DNA from: Sisyra terminalis
Taxonomy: Eukaryota > Arthropoda > Insecta > Neuroptera > Sisyridae
DNA length: 64,000 nucleotides
Reading direction: 5' to 3'
Assembly (NCBI GenBank): GCA_958496175.1
Contig: OY292275.1
Location: 57,613,701 to 57,677,700, forward strand
The notes under the pieces are model-generated. The model saw only the letters and a list, made by a program, of their open reading frames with translations. It was not told the origin of the DNA and made no database searches. The translations under genes and the position numbers were made by a program. Of the stretch, positions 12,539-23,415 are shown piece by piece (position 1 is the first letter of the stretch; each line of letters opens with the position of its first letter).

Positions 12539-13636
12539 CAGGGGAGGCTAGCTCAATGTTAATTTTGTGTTCCTCCAAATGGCTATCTTCCGGGCGTTAT
12601 TTACTGAGGGCGCTAGTGTAGCATAGCCGATAATAACGATAACTACTTTTAACCAATTTAAGAATTTTATGCGCCAAATTCAAATTTAATGTATTCCTTT
12701 CAAATTTAATTTATTCCTGAAATATTTAAAATATACTAACGAAAATTTAATTTTATTTATTAAAATTGAAATACAAAATATAAAATTATTTCACATTGTA
12801 AAATTTAATTAAAGTTAATTGCAGACATGCTAAAGTATATTTACTTAATGGCGTCAGTTTAGAGATGACAATTGAAACCTGGAAATTGTACTTTTCTATC
12901 GCTATGAATTGTGACTGCTTAGAAAAATCATTCGAATCCTTGCTGAAAAAAGTATATTTTACTTAAAAAAAATAGATTCAAAGTTTGAATTTAAATCATA
13001 TTTTTGCCCCATAAAAATTGGGTATTAACTAGTAAGTAAATACATACCTTCGTAATGAATTTGGGCAGTAGAAAAGTGTATTTGATGTTGATCTTTTGTT
13101 AAAATGCACACAACACTGCCATTAAATGTGAAATACGTTATTTATGATGGATAATGAAAAGAAGACCGCGATTCCAAATAATCAAATTCGGCACTTGCTA
13201 GTTAGTGGCATCAGTTTTATTTTAAAGTTAGCCAAAAAACTTTCACCCCCGTAATTTCTTAACTACCAACTTCAACACTTCTACCAACTTTACACTTTAC
13301 CCTAGCTAAAAGTCCCTTAAAACTTGAAATATTGCTTACCGCGCCATCTGCATTTGACGCCCCAACTATTAATTTTTGGGAACCAAGTCTGCCATAAGAG
13401 CTTGACCCCCATGGTCATTTTCAATCAAATTTTCGTTAGTATATTTTAAATATTTCAGGAATAATTTAAATTTGAAAGGAATACATTAAATTTGAATTTG
13501 GCGCATAAAATTCTTAAATTGGTTAAAAGTAGTTATCGTTATTATCGGCTATGCTACACTAGCGCCCTCAGTAAATAACGCCCGGAAGATAGCCATTTGG
13601 AGGAACACAAAATTAACATTGAGCTAGCCTCCCCTG
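12539..13636. mobile_element. 1.1-kb element with about 210-bp terminal inverted repeats
   Basis: The left arm (12539 to about 12750) and the right arm (about 13427-13636) are inverted copies. Both start CAGGGGAGGCTAGCTCAATG from the outside and continue through GCGCTAGTGTAGCATAGCCG and GCGCCAAATTCAAATTTAAT, with few differences. The interior has no open frame of note. The element sits between two 68-bp direct copies of flanking DNA, with only CCCAT between the right arm and the right copy. The CAG start is hAT-like, but the flanking duplication is far longer than the 8 bp of hAT, so I leave the superfamily open. Confidence 0.85.
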
Positions 13637-13641
13637 CCCAT

Positions 13642-13709
13642 GACTATACACACTTCACATCACATGGGTTTGAAGAACAGCTTTATTGCATCGCCGACAT
13701 ATAAATTAC
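13642..13709 (+). repeat. right copy of the 68-bp flanking duplication
   Basis: This is the second copy of the segment at 12471-12538. It runs on into the unique sequence GCCAAACACACAATAAAATAG, which is probably the original continuation of the pre-insertion site. Confidence 0.9.
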
Positions 13710-14041
13710 TGCCAAACACACAATAAAATAGTTTTCAGATAGGACGATTTTCAATTTTCTCGCCAGATTTATCGTGCTACATTTGAATACAAACATTAAC
13801 GTCTACCTCACCTACATAAATGCCATATATGTCGATACATCTGTTCGCCTCGATATGTGCAAAGCCATTGATAAATAGCTATGAAATCTAAATACTGCGG
13901 ACTTTTCCAACAAGTCCTCTCTATTATGTTCAAGTAATGTTACATAGAAGTAGAATAAAACGTCCCAACTTCCCCACATTTTCGCCAACATATAACTTCA
14001 CCGTACATTCCCTCTATATATCTATACATACATGTACATAC

Positions 14042-14082
14042 CACACAGCCATATATGCGTCGTTGTTATCAATAGTTGGCAT
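14042..14082 (-). CDS. candidate first coding exon with upstream promoter-like block
   Basis: On the minus strand an ATG at 14082 (context TTTCAAAGATGCC) opens a 13-codon frame reading MPTIDNNDAYMAV. It ends at a strong donor, TGTG|GTATGT (GT at 14041-14040). The roughly 200 bases upstream (14083-14290) are richer in G+C than the surrounding DNA and resemble an insect 5' untranslated region and promoter. They include CCCAGTGAGCGGTCG and ACACGGTCGC, loosely like initiator and downstream promoter elements. I do not recognise the peptide, and no following exon is obvious downstream before the window's left part. The opposite strand carries a longer 124-codon frame (13937-14311) that I take as a shadow. 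The gene call is inference from the start, donor and composition. Confidence 0.35.
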
Positions 14083-14585
14083 CTTTGAAAATCCAGCGCG
14101 ACGACACAGCTCCCTGAGGAACCCTTGCCGTTCTTTGCACACTGTTTATCACTCTTTTCACTTGGCAGTTAACTTGTTTTTGCGGTTTTATGTTTATTAT
14201 AGCGACCGTGTTAATTTTCTAACGACCGCTCACTGGGTTTCACCCACAAGTTTTGTCATCAATATTGGATGTGATAAATCAATTAATAGCACATCAAAAC
14301 CAACCCCTTGACTATGCAAAACAGGAATGTGTGCTTGGAAATTTCCGGGAATAAATTTCATCAGGGAAAAACCAAAATGTGATCAACATAACAATCACAT
14401 TTTTGAAACGCTTTGTCTATATTAAGCGCATTTGAAAATTGTTAATTATGATAAAATCTGATTTTCTACTTCAATGTTTTACAGCAACGCTTGCAAATAT
14501 TGTTCTAATCAGTGGTTTAAAATTTAATAAATCGAAAATCGTTAAGAAAATATAGAAACTTTGAACCAGCAAAAAGAATATTTAC

Positions 14586-14656
14586 TAGAGATGCCACGAA
14601 TAGTAATTTGGCCGAATACCGAATATTCGGCGACACTTAGTACCGTTAGCCAGTGA
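14586..14656. mobile_element. fragment of a CCGAATATTCGG-type DNA element end
   Basis: TAGAGATGCCACGAATAG is followed by GGCCGAATACCGAATATTCGG, a palindrome-rich block of the kind found at the ends of widespread insect hAT-like MITEs. Only one end is visible; the sequence then runs into the LINE fragment, which probably interrupted it. Confidence 0.4.
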
Positions 14657-15488
14657 GGTTTAAAGTTTAAACCTATTTTATAATTTAACTTAATAATTTA
14701 TAAGGAAAAGCGAAATCGTTTGCTATCAACAAGCACTGAAAAACTTGTTTTCATTCATCATAACTTACCACTGATAGATTTTAAGTATTTAGGGGTGACG
14801 TTAGACCAAAGATTAACATTTACTCTCCACATCAACAACCTAGTACAAAGAAGTAAGGGTCTCATTGTTACACTTTTTCCCTTGTTGAACAGGGACAGCG
14901 GCTTAAGTGCGAAAAATAAACTAATTATTCATAAAGTACTTATTAGGCCAATGTTAACCTATGCAGGAGTAAGTTGGAGCTTCATAAGCAACATTAATTT
15001 TAACAAACTGCAAATAGTGCAAAATAAATTTTTGAGGTTTGCTTTGAATGCACCAAGGTGCACGAGGATCCAGAAACTTCATGACAGAAGTGAATTACCG
15101 CTGGTAAAAGAATATTTAAAAGAAGTTTGCTTCAATTTTTTTAAGAAATGCGAAGAAAACGAAAATGTAGCAATCAGAAATATTGGGGCTTATGATCAGA
15201 ATATAGTGACAAAGCACAAAAGAATAAGATATATTTTATAAGAACTAGTATATTATTGTATTATTTTTTTCTTCTTTTTTTTTATTGAAACCTTGTTGGG
15301 TTTTTTAGGTCCTTTTTCCCAACATAAGAAACAGAGAATTTTTTATTTTTAGTTTTCACATATAATTTTATTTTGTAAGAGGGAAAGAACAACTGCTCTG
15401 GCACTCAAGCTTTTAATTTTTGTAAATAATAAATAATAAATTGTACTGTTAATGGACCAATAAAGAATTTTATATATATATATATATT
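14657..15488 (+). mobile_element. 5'-truncated Jockey-clade LINE
   Basis: The fragment retains the C-terminal end of the reverse transcriptase ORF (14720-15241), a 3' untranslated region of about 230 bp, and a tail AATAAAGAATTTTA followed by (TA)n. Loss of everything upstream of the late palm region is the usual 5' truncation of target-primed reverse transcription. The 5' boundary is approximate and no target duplication could be identified. Confidence 0.75.
14720..15241 (+). pseudogene. Jockey-like reverse transcriptase, C-terminal fragment
   Basis: About 174 residues are in one frame, opened by a non-ATG codon, so the true protein began well upstream. Near residue 24 is the YLGVTLDQRL block that follows the RT palm in Jockey elements, then LSAKNKLIIHKVLIRPMLTY, with the aromatic Y-G-x-W-like stretch appearing as YAGVSW. 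Next comes the thumb region with LQIVQNKFLRFALNAP, where many relatives have a conserved NAPW. The frame is open to its natural stop at 15241. The catalytic FADD box is missing because the copy is truncated. This is a dead copy; the family assignment rests on these motifs read by eye. Confidence 0.8.
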
Positions 15489-15539
15489 AAGTATTAATAT
15501 GCTATGTTGACTGGGCCAAAAAAATCGACTGTTTTTTTT

Positions 15540-16475
15540 TTTTGAAAAGTACATCGAAAATATTGGTCAATGGGACAAAAAAAAATATCGGAAAGGTTTG
15601 AGCCCTTAATATTATTATTAAGAGGTGTATCATTTTTAATTTCGATTTTTTATTTGTGCTTTCATTTTTGTGTCAATACTGTCAAACTATCAAGGTAAAA
15701 AAATTCATTTGCACATATATTTATAGAAAAATAAATTCCCTACAAAAAACGTTTCTTTGAAAATTTTTTACCAGACATGCCGTTTCCGAATAATCAAGCT
15801 TTAAACATTGATATAATTTTTAGACTTATCTTCTTAATCTTCTTTGGAATTTATCTTCTTTGGAATTTAGTAACTAACGAACAAATAAATATATAGAAAT
15901 AAACAATATAGATTCTTAAAGGAAATTTCATCCTCTACAAAAAAAATCTCTTAACGTTTTTACATAAAATCACTTTTTCAAAAGTTATTCACAATTAATG
16001 TTGAAGGAAAAATATAATTATTGTTTTTTTCGTTGTTGAACCAATTTTGAAAAAGTGATTTTATGTAAAAACGTTAGGAAACCTTTTTTGTAGAGCATTA
16101 TTCCCTTCAAGAATCTATATTGTTCATTTCTATATATTTATTTGTTCGTTAATTACAAACTTCCAAAATAAAGAAGAGAAATCTATCAATTATATCATTG
16201 ATTAAAGCTTGATTATTCGGAAACGGCATGTCTGGTAAAAATTTTCAGCGAAACGTTTTTTGTAGGGAATTTAATTTTCTATAAATATATATGCAAATGA
16301 TTTTTTTTAACATTGATAGTTTGACAGCATTGACGCAAAAATGAAAGCACAAATAAAAAATTGAAATTAAAGATGATAGTCCTCTTAATATTAATATTAA
16401 GGGCTCAAACCTTCCCCATATTTTTTTTTTTTTTGTTACCTTGAACACCATTTTCGATGATATTTTCGAATATTT
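15540..16475. mobile_element. 0.94-kb near-palindromic foldback element
   Basis: The left arm (about 15540-15990) and right arm (about 16040-16475) are inverted copies of roughly 440 bp around a short centre. Matching landmarks are GGTTTGAGCCC (15595) with GGGCTCAAACC (16401), GCCGTTTCCGAATAATCAAG (15780) with its complement near 16210-16230, and ATCACTTTTTCAAAA (15968) with TTTTGAAAAAGTGAT (16047). A 90-codon frame in the right arm (16245-16517, minus) is low complexity and not a gene. The inner motif TTTTTTGTAGAGCATT recurs at 10.87 kb and near position 16, so related copies exist in the window. Confidence 0.8.
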
Positions 16476-17767
16476 TCGAAAATACAGTATTCTTGATAAA
16501 AAAAATAACAATCGCATCTAAACTTTGGTCCTCCATGGACCTGTATAAATGCAAAACATAGCAATTAAGAAGTACAAGTAGATTAAAAATGCATACTTTT
16601 TAAATTTTATAACATAGTCAACAATTGTTCAAAACCACAAAGATAGTTAAGCGTTTTTATTTTTTATTTAAATTACATATACATTTGAAGATTTCATACT
16701 ACATATCTTAAGGTATATTTTTATGCACTTTATAAACAAAAACAGTTTCCAATGAACCAAAAAACTTATCAGTATGGGTTTGGTTTTCCTTCTCCAAACC
16801 AATGTTTATAAAAATTGATATTTGATATATCAATAAAACAGTTATTAATAATTTTTATATGGCATCTGTTATAGTTTTACTTATTTCTTTCAATGGTAAA
16901 TATATTGAAAAGTTGTTCTTTTAAAATCGTATCTTTTTTTTTATTTTCTTCCATATTGATTACCACATTGCATAAGCTTAGATTTAAATGCCATATTTAT
17001 AACAATCTAATTACAGTGTTGAATGATTTATTTCATTTAATTGATCTTAATTGAAACTAATAATAAAATCATTTAAATTAAGATTAATTTCATTTAATTA
17101 GTAATTTATCAATGACGATCCAACGTCGGGAATTCACTCTCTTTTTTTATAAAATCTCAGCTTTAAAATTCAAGCTTTCATTACAGCGTTTTTTCTGGAC
17201 GGAATTTCAAACATCATTAATCACAATTTATGTAATTAAGGCAGTTAATTAAAAATTATTTGTCGAAATTTGCAAAACATTGTTTGCTACAACACCCAAG
17301 CAGAGTCTGCTGGTATGTTGGTGTTGATGTGAAGCTAATACTTTGGTCGGAAAGTTGCAGAGGTAGGACGGAACGTTGGCGGCGTTGTGTTTTGTACGAT
17401 GAACGAAGGGCTTAGTTACAGTGAAGATTTATTTTCTAGCTCAATGGGACTTGACTAATGTCATAAGATGTGAAGAAATGAAAATAGCTCATGAGGAATT
17501 AAAACAAACTGTGATTTACCGCCCGCTCTAGTGGTATTATTTATAATTTATTAGATTAATACAGGCCCAGTTTTTGTGCTGTAATAAATACTGATTATTT
17601 TAATAATATCCGTAATATGTTTGCTCATGAATAGCATGAGACTAATGATATATGAATTTAGTTTAAAATCAGTTTAAATTTTCAATTTTATTTCGCAAAC
17701 ATTTTTACCAATTATAAAATTATAGAACGTCCAATATGAGCGTAAACACCGTTGGAGGTATTATTAA
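16476..17767. other. AT-rich non-coding stretch
   Basis: A G+C-richer patch at about 17285-17420 (GGTCGGAAAGTTGCAGAGGT) has no open frame with splice support. Nothing else is recognisable. Confidence 0.35.
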
Positions 17768-18521
17768 GGGAGTATTCTAGTCTAGAGGCATGAATTTCAG
17801 GTAATTTTGGAAGTGTCATAAAAAATAGCCAATTAATATTTTTAGTATCCATTTTTTATCAGTTATTTATTAACATTTCAAGAATACAGAAAAAAATAAA
17901 AAAAGTTAAAAATTTCAAAAATTAGCAGCTGATGAAGTGGAGGGTCTCAAAAAATTGGCACCTGACCATACCCACGATTTCAACCCTCCTAGTAATCTTA
18001 AACCAAAAAAAAAAAGATTATTAATCTAGAATAATGTCGCAATGTCTGGAACTACGGAAAAGTATGAAAAAAAAATTCACGAAATGACGACTGCCTGAAA
18101 AAAAAAAATTTGTACCACTTTTTTTGACTGTTTCGAATTTTTTAAAAATAGTAAAAATCAAATTTTGGGGATGGGGATAGTTCCAGACATAGACAAGTCT
18201 ATAAAGAAGACTCTAAAAATTTCAGGTAAATCGGTTCAGTGGAACCTGAGAAAGTGTGGGTATCGTTTTGAAAAAGACAGTTTCGAGAAAAACGCGTTTA
18301 AAGTTTTACGTTAAGTTTCAGGCAGCGTAATTGATAGAATAGTATGTATTACTTACATTCTCTTAATCAGCCATCCCAGCTTCATACAAAACCGCTATAA
18401 CTTCGGAAATAATTTGAATTTTGAAAAATCCTTCTAGGAGGATATTTTTGAATATCTAAACTATCGGATTATGAAAAAAAATTTTTTTGATTTTTTCAAA
18501 TTTCTAGAGTAGAATACCCCC
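17768..18521. mobile_element. TTAA-flanked inverted-repeat element, non-autonomous
   Basis: TTAA at 17764-17767 precedes GGGAGTATTCTAGTCTAGAG. On the right, CTCTAGAGTAGAATACCCCC-like sequence (about 18502-18521) is followed by TTAA at 18522-18525. Reverse complemented, the right end reads GGGGGTATTCTACTCTAG, giving terminal inverted repeats of about 20 bp. TTAA duplications are typical of piggyBac and Kolobok-type elements; the ends do not match either well enough to choose. The inner CGAGAAAAACGCGTTTAAAG occurs in many insect non-autonomous elements. There is no transposase. Confidence 0.65.
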
Positions 18522-18525
18522 TTAA

Positions 18526-20005
18526 TACCTGGAAAAATCTACAAAGTACCTGCTTGTTACTTCATCTTCACTTGTGTAGCATATTTTTAGATCAAAAATA
18601 CTACAGAATCATAGAAAAAAAAATTTTTTTATTAAATTTTCTCTTGTAACTTAAAGCTAATAGATTTTTGATATTTATTTTTATACTTAATGAATAAAAT
18701 AAAGAAAAAATCTCCCTTATTTTAAATTTATATATTTATAAAAGTTAAGGGTATAAAGATTAATTAAAAGCTCAATACACATTTAATTGGAGCAATATTT
18801 TGTGGTTAAAATAAGCGGCTTTTTCTTCTTGTAAACACAAATCTTAAAGTGCACCCTCTTTGAAATAGAACCATTGTAGCTAAGCTACCCTTATTTATTA
18901 TATAAGAAAGAAAAAGGGGTATATTTTTGCCAAGAAATGATGGCAGTTTTTATATGAAAGTGTTATAGTATAAGACAAACAATTAGTTAAAACAAAAAAA
19001 ATGTTAGATACCCTAGTTTTAGATTCTTTAATGACTAACTAGATGGCATTGTTTAAATTAAAAATTTTAGGATGAAAATATAAAATTTTGGTCTGGAAAT
19101 ATTTCGTCGGTAAAATCCCTAAATAACTTCTGCTAGTTGTTGAAAACAAATACCATTATTTTTTTAAAAATATAAACTAATTTTTCATAACTTAGATTTT
19201 TTATTATCATTATACAGATCATAAAACTAATGTACACTTTCAAAAGTACAGAATTTTGGGGTTAAAGTTTACCCCTTACTCTTACAACCTAATTCTCAAA
19301 ACGCACTTTTCTTTCTTTGAAATACAACCGTCGTAGCTTAGCTACCCTTATTTTTTGAACAGTAGAGTTAATTATTTTACGTTTGTTAAAAATCTGAAAA
19401 TAATTTACAAAAGTAAAAATTTATGACAAATTAAAAAGATATGACAATTAAGAACTTATAATAATACATTTCTTTTTCAAATTTAATATTTGGAACATAT
19501 TTTTTCCTCTTCTATTGTTCAAAAATTTCTTACAAACGATAGAAATTCATTCATATATTATATCATTCAATGAAGAAGGGGGGCCAGGAGAATATGATAT
19601 ATCATGATATAGAAGGGGGGGATCTTATGCATGATGGTCTCATATAAATTTTCCACTAATTTTGTAAGTTGAAGTTAATTTTCAGCATCATTCTTTAATA
19701 ATACTAACTATCACTTCACATTATAAAAGTTGGTATTCAAAGAATATCAAACTTTTTAATATTAAACTTTTTAATATCAAACAATTATAATTAAGATGTT
19801 TTTCCTATGCTTTTCTTACATACCATTCTGTTAAAATTTCTACGTCAAAAGCTTTGACAATTTTTTTTTTATTGAATTTGGTGTTTTACATAGTATGGGC
19901 TTTATTGACAAAACAGGGCAAAGGGGGAAGATTGAAAAAAGAAGATTGAAGAAAATTGAAAATTGAAAAAAGTTGACAATATAATAAATAGGTAATTTTT
20001 TAGTT
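18526..20005. other. AT-rich non-coding stretch with dispersed short repeats
   Basis: A block around 18865-18896 (TTTGAAATAGAACCATTGTA then GCTAAGCTACCC) is repeated at about 19316-19350 (TTTGAAATACAACCGTCGTA then GCTTAGCTACCC). Another block around 19012-19050 (ACTAACTAGATGGCATTGTT) is repeated at about 20260-20280 (ACCAACTAGATGGCACTGTT). These are old dispersed repeats. No gene is seen. Confidence 0.45.
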
Positions 20006-20207
20006 CAGTGCTTCTTAAACTAGGTGGTTAGGTCCCCTTCGGGGCCATAGAGCTTTTACCAGGGGGTTGCGAAATATTTCTATAATAATTAATACTGCAT
20101 AAATAAAATACTGTTGGTTACTTAAGTCTACAATTTTTAAGGAGGGGAGCCTTGGATTTTTTTTCTGAATTAATGGACCGTGGTATGAAAAAGTGTCAGA
20201 AGTATTG
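20006..20207. mobile_element. 202-bp hAT-like MITE
   Basis: The left end is CAGTGCTTCTTAAACTAGG. The right end, reverse complemented, is CAATACTTCTGACACTTTT, matching at about 12 of the first 16 bases. The flanking 8-mers, TTTTAGTT on the left and CCTTAGTT on the right, agree at 6 of 8 positions. Inside is CCCCTTCGGGG. The element is old and encodes nothing. Confidence 0.6.
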
Positions 20208-20215
20208 CCTTAGTT

Positions 20216-21633
20216 GGATCAAAAAGTTGGAAAATCCTAAAGTATTTGATTCTTATATGACCAACTAGATGGCACTGTTCAAATTTGAAGTGTCGAAAGC
20301 AAAAAAAAAAAAACAAATTATTGAAAAATCGGAACTTGGTAGTCTCTAAAAATGTTGGCTCTTAACTATGGTCAAGCTTTGATACAAGAAGGAGGCAATA
20401 AGTGCAATTACTTTCTTCAAAATAAAACTTAATAACAACTGATTATTTTTACTTTTAATGTCTTACTTTTCTGTTGTCCATTGAGAGTTTAGAATTATTT
20501 TTTTGGGGAATAGAGGTATTGTTTTAGGAAATTTTATAGCTGATTTTAAATGATTTTGTAGGGCGACTATCCAAAATCCGTTTTCCAATAGCAGCTCTAC
20601 TTTGTGAAATAATGATGAATTTTGAAACTTAATTCTTTTATTAAACAAAATTAACATTTTTATAAGATTTTCTTGAATAGGTCAAGTTTAAATTACTACT
20701 AAGAATGCTTTAATAGTTATTAATTATCATATTAACATTTTAAAAAACAGTATTAATGACTAAAAAGACGAATCCTAATACTATGGTGGTATCCAAATTG
20801 AATTGGAAGCATCGAAAGTGCAGCATCAATTGCTCAATATGTTAAAAATAGCCAAACAACTTTATTTTCTAATAGAGTTCAGCCATCCAAACGCAAATTC
20901 TTCGACATTTGCCATGCAGTTGATAAAAGTTTGGTCATTTATTACCTATTTAAAGTGTGGATTATCAAGTTTTCTGTCTTAATTTTTTTAGTAATCAACT
21001 TTAAAAAAACTTTACATACATCTGTAAATATTCATCGTCTTTGTTCAGAGCTTTTACGAACTATAGAGGTAGTTTAATATGTTCTTCTTGATATCTCGAT
21101 AAATTTTCGAAATTTACTTGATCGGTTTCTTGTTTGATCGAAATTAAGTATAAAGTAAGCAGTGCAAAGTAGTATTTGTATCTCAAAAACTAAAGCTGCA
21201 GTATAAATAATTAAGCTTCATCAGAAATCAGTGACATCAAATTAGTAAAAGATCCATCAAAAACTTGGCAAAACAAAAAACAAAGTTGAGTCCTGTATGC
21301 CAATGGTATAATTACTTTATTGTTCCTTCACCATATTAAGAGAAGAATATTTTTGAGCTAACTTTTGTAAAGTACATGAAATAAATCTTAAATTATTCTT
21401 ATCGTTGCTAAGCTTTGAATTTACGTCTGACTAGGTACGAAAAAATTAGAAAATATTTTTTGTTGTGAAGATTTTTATTGTAAAACCTATTGGTCTACCA
21501 ATTTCAAATCGCCCAATATAAATAAAATTTAAATTGATTTAAGCATCATTATACCAATATCAATTATATTTCGGCAAAGTTTGAGCTTTTGGAAGTAACA
21601 CGAGCTTTACTTCAAAAACCTTATACAGAATAA
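20216..21633. other. AT-rich stretch, no clear gene
   Basis: Parts near 20790-20930 have a slightly coding-like texture but no continuous frame. This may be decayed sequence belonging to the relic that follows at 21634. Confidence 0.3.
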
Positions 21634-21825
21634 ATCGTGACTCCACAAGATATGTTCAAATATTGTCGAGATAATATTACTGAAGCTATTTAGTATATAT
21701 TTGTATCATCAGCTGAAATTCAACAAATGGAGATTGAACTTAATGAAAGATTTGAATGTTGTTTACCAGTGAAAGGAACAAGATGTTATCACAGATATGT
21801 CCCTATACGTGGCATTCAAATATGA
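21634..21825 (+). pseudogene. decayed protein-coding relic, transposon-like
   Basis: The plus frame from 21634 to the TGA at 21823-21825 gives about 63 codons with one internal TAG. It begins IVTPQDMFKYCRDNITEAI and later contains SSAEIQQMEIELNERF and VKGTRCYHRYVPIRG. The mixture of charged, aromatic and cysteine residues is unlike the AT-drift frames elsewhere, so I judge it a former coding sequence. The combination of PxDMFxYC with GTRxYHxFxP-like residues reminds me of repetitive insect ORFs of unknown function, but I cannot name the family. There is no upstream start and an in-frame TAA immediately precedes the segment. Confidence 0.4.
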
Positions 21826-22439
21826 TCAAACTTTGATTATCATCAAACTTCTATCATAATTAAAAATTGGAACCATTACCTATTGGTATTATTTCTCATT
21901 GTTATTTTAAAGCAGAAATAATTTATTTATTGTTAAATGCAATGATTTAAACATTTTTCTACCAATGTGAATTAGAAGAATTTTAAGCCCTCGTTTGCTA
22001 ATTTTGCACTACAAGAGCATGAAGAAGGATACCACTTTTCCTGAAATTCCCTGCTCTATTACTTTAAATATAGTTAAGTTATGGTTTTTATGTGAGATAT
22101 TTCTACTTGTATAAAAAGCATTCTGAAAAATTATTACTAATTTTCATTCAATTCCTTTTGAAGATATTGACCTGGTGATAATAGAGGTCTTAAGGTTTTC
22201 GGTCATTTATGTAAAGCTCTAAAAAGAAGAGGAGTTTTTTCTCAGTACTAAAACTTATCCTGTACATTGTTATAAAAGGACAATCCAAAAACCAAATATA
22301 TTTATAAAATTTAATGATCTTAAAAAGTGTCTAACGATTGTAAGATTTTTTCGGTTTTTTGCAAATTTAGTTGCACTAATTTTTTTCCTTTGTTGAAAAA
22401 TTTAAATGATTTATAAAGAAAGTTTATTTTATGATGAAC

Positions 22440-23415
22440 ACATTGCTTTTTGAATCATTTAAATATCTTTATAAATAGCTTATCAATTAAATTTTCTACA
22501 GAACACCTTTTTCATTAAAATTTGCCCAACTAGGCCAGAAAAAGAAAACAATAGCTTATTTTTTTCAAATAGTATTTTGGAACGGTCTACTTACAAGGAA
22601 CTTATAATAACAGGATCAGGAAAATAAACATTTTTGAGCCACATTGACCTCTATTCAAATTTTAGTTTTCAAATCTTGAAGTTTGATTTGTGATTTATTC
22701 ATCATTCCTCTTTTAAATTAACTCAATAGCTTAGGAATTAAATTTTCCACCGAACACCCGTCCCATTAAAATTTGCCCAACCGGGCCAGAAAAAGAAAAC
22801 AATATCTTATTTTTTTCCAATAGTTTTTTGGAACGTTCTATCTACATGGAGCTTATAATAAAAGAATCAGGAAAATAACAAATTTTTAGCCACATTGACC
22901 TCTATTCAAGTCTTATACTTTCATTGAAGTTTGATTTGTCATTTATTAATCATTAAAATTTGCCCAACTGGGCCAAAAAAAGAAAACAATAACTTATTTT
23001 GTTCCAATAGTTTTTTGGAACGGTCTACCTATAAGGAACTTATAATAAAAGAATCAGGAATATAAATTTATTTGAGCCATATTGACCTCTATTAAAGTAT
23101 TATATTTTCATTGAAGTTTGATTTGTGGTTTATTCATCATTTCTCTTTGAAATTAGTTCAATAGCTTAGCAATTTAATTTTCCACAGAACACCTTTCCCA
23201 TTAAAATTTGCTCAGTTGGTCCAGAAAAAGAAAACAATACCTTATTTTTTCAAATAGTGTTTTGAAACGGTTTACTTACAAAGAACTTATAATAAAAGAA
23301 TCAGGAAAATAACAAATTTTTAGCCACATTGACCTCTATTCAAGTCTTATACTTTTATTGAAATTTGATTTGTGATTTATTCATCATTTCTCTTTTAAAT
23401 TACTTTAAAAGACTA
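22440..23415. repeat. tandem repeat, about 250-bp unit, about four copies
   Basis: The landmark CATTAAAATTTGCCCAAC begins at 22513, 22764 and 22951, and a diverged form at 23199. The intervals are 251, 187 and 248 bp, so the third unit has lost about 60 bp. Each unit also carries GGCCAGAAAAAGAAAACAAT, TTTTTGGAACGGTCTAC, ACTTATAATAAAAGAATCAG and TTGACCTCTATTCAA. The array is flanked by a partial unit upstream. No coding potential. Confidence 0.85.

Noticed and set aside
13937..14311. 124-codon plus-strand open frame
   Set aside because: It is antisense to the better-supported exon and promoter candidate and contains no recognisable motif.
17768..18521. definite piggyBac assignment
   Set aside because: TTAA flanks fit, but the ends begin GGG rather than the usual CCC-type terminus and there is no transposase to confirm it.
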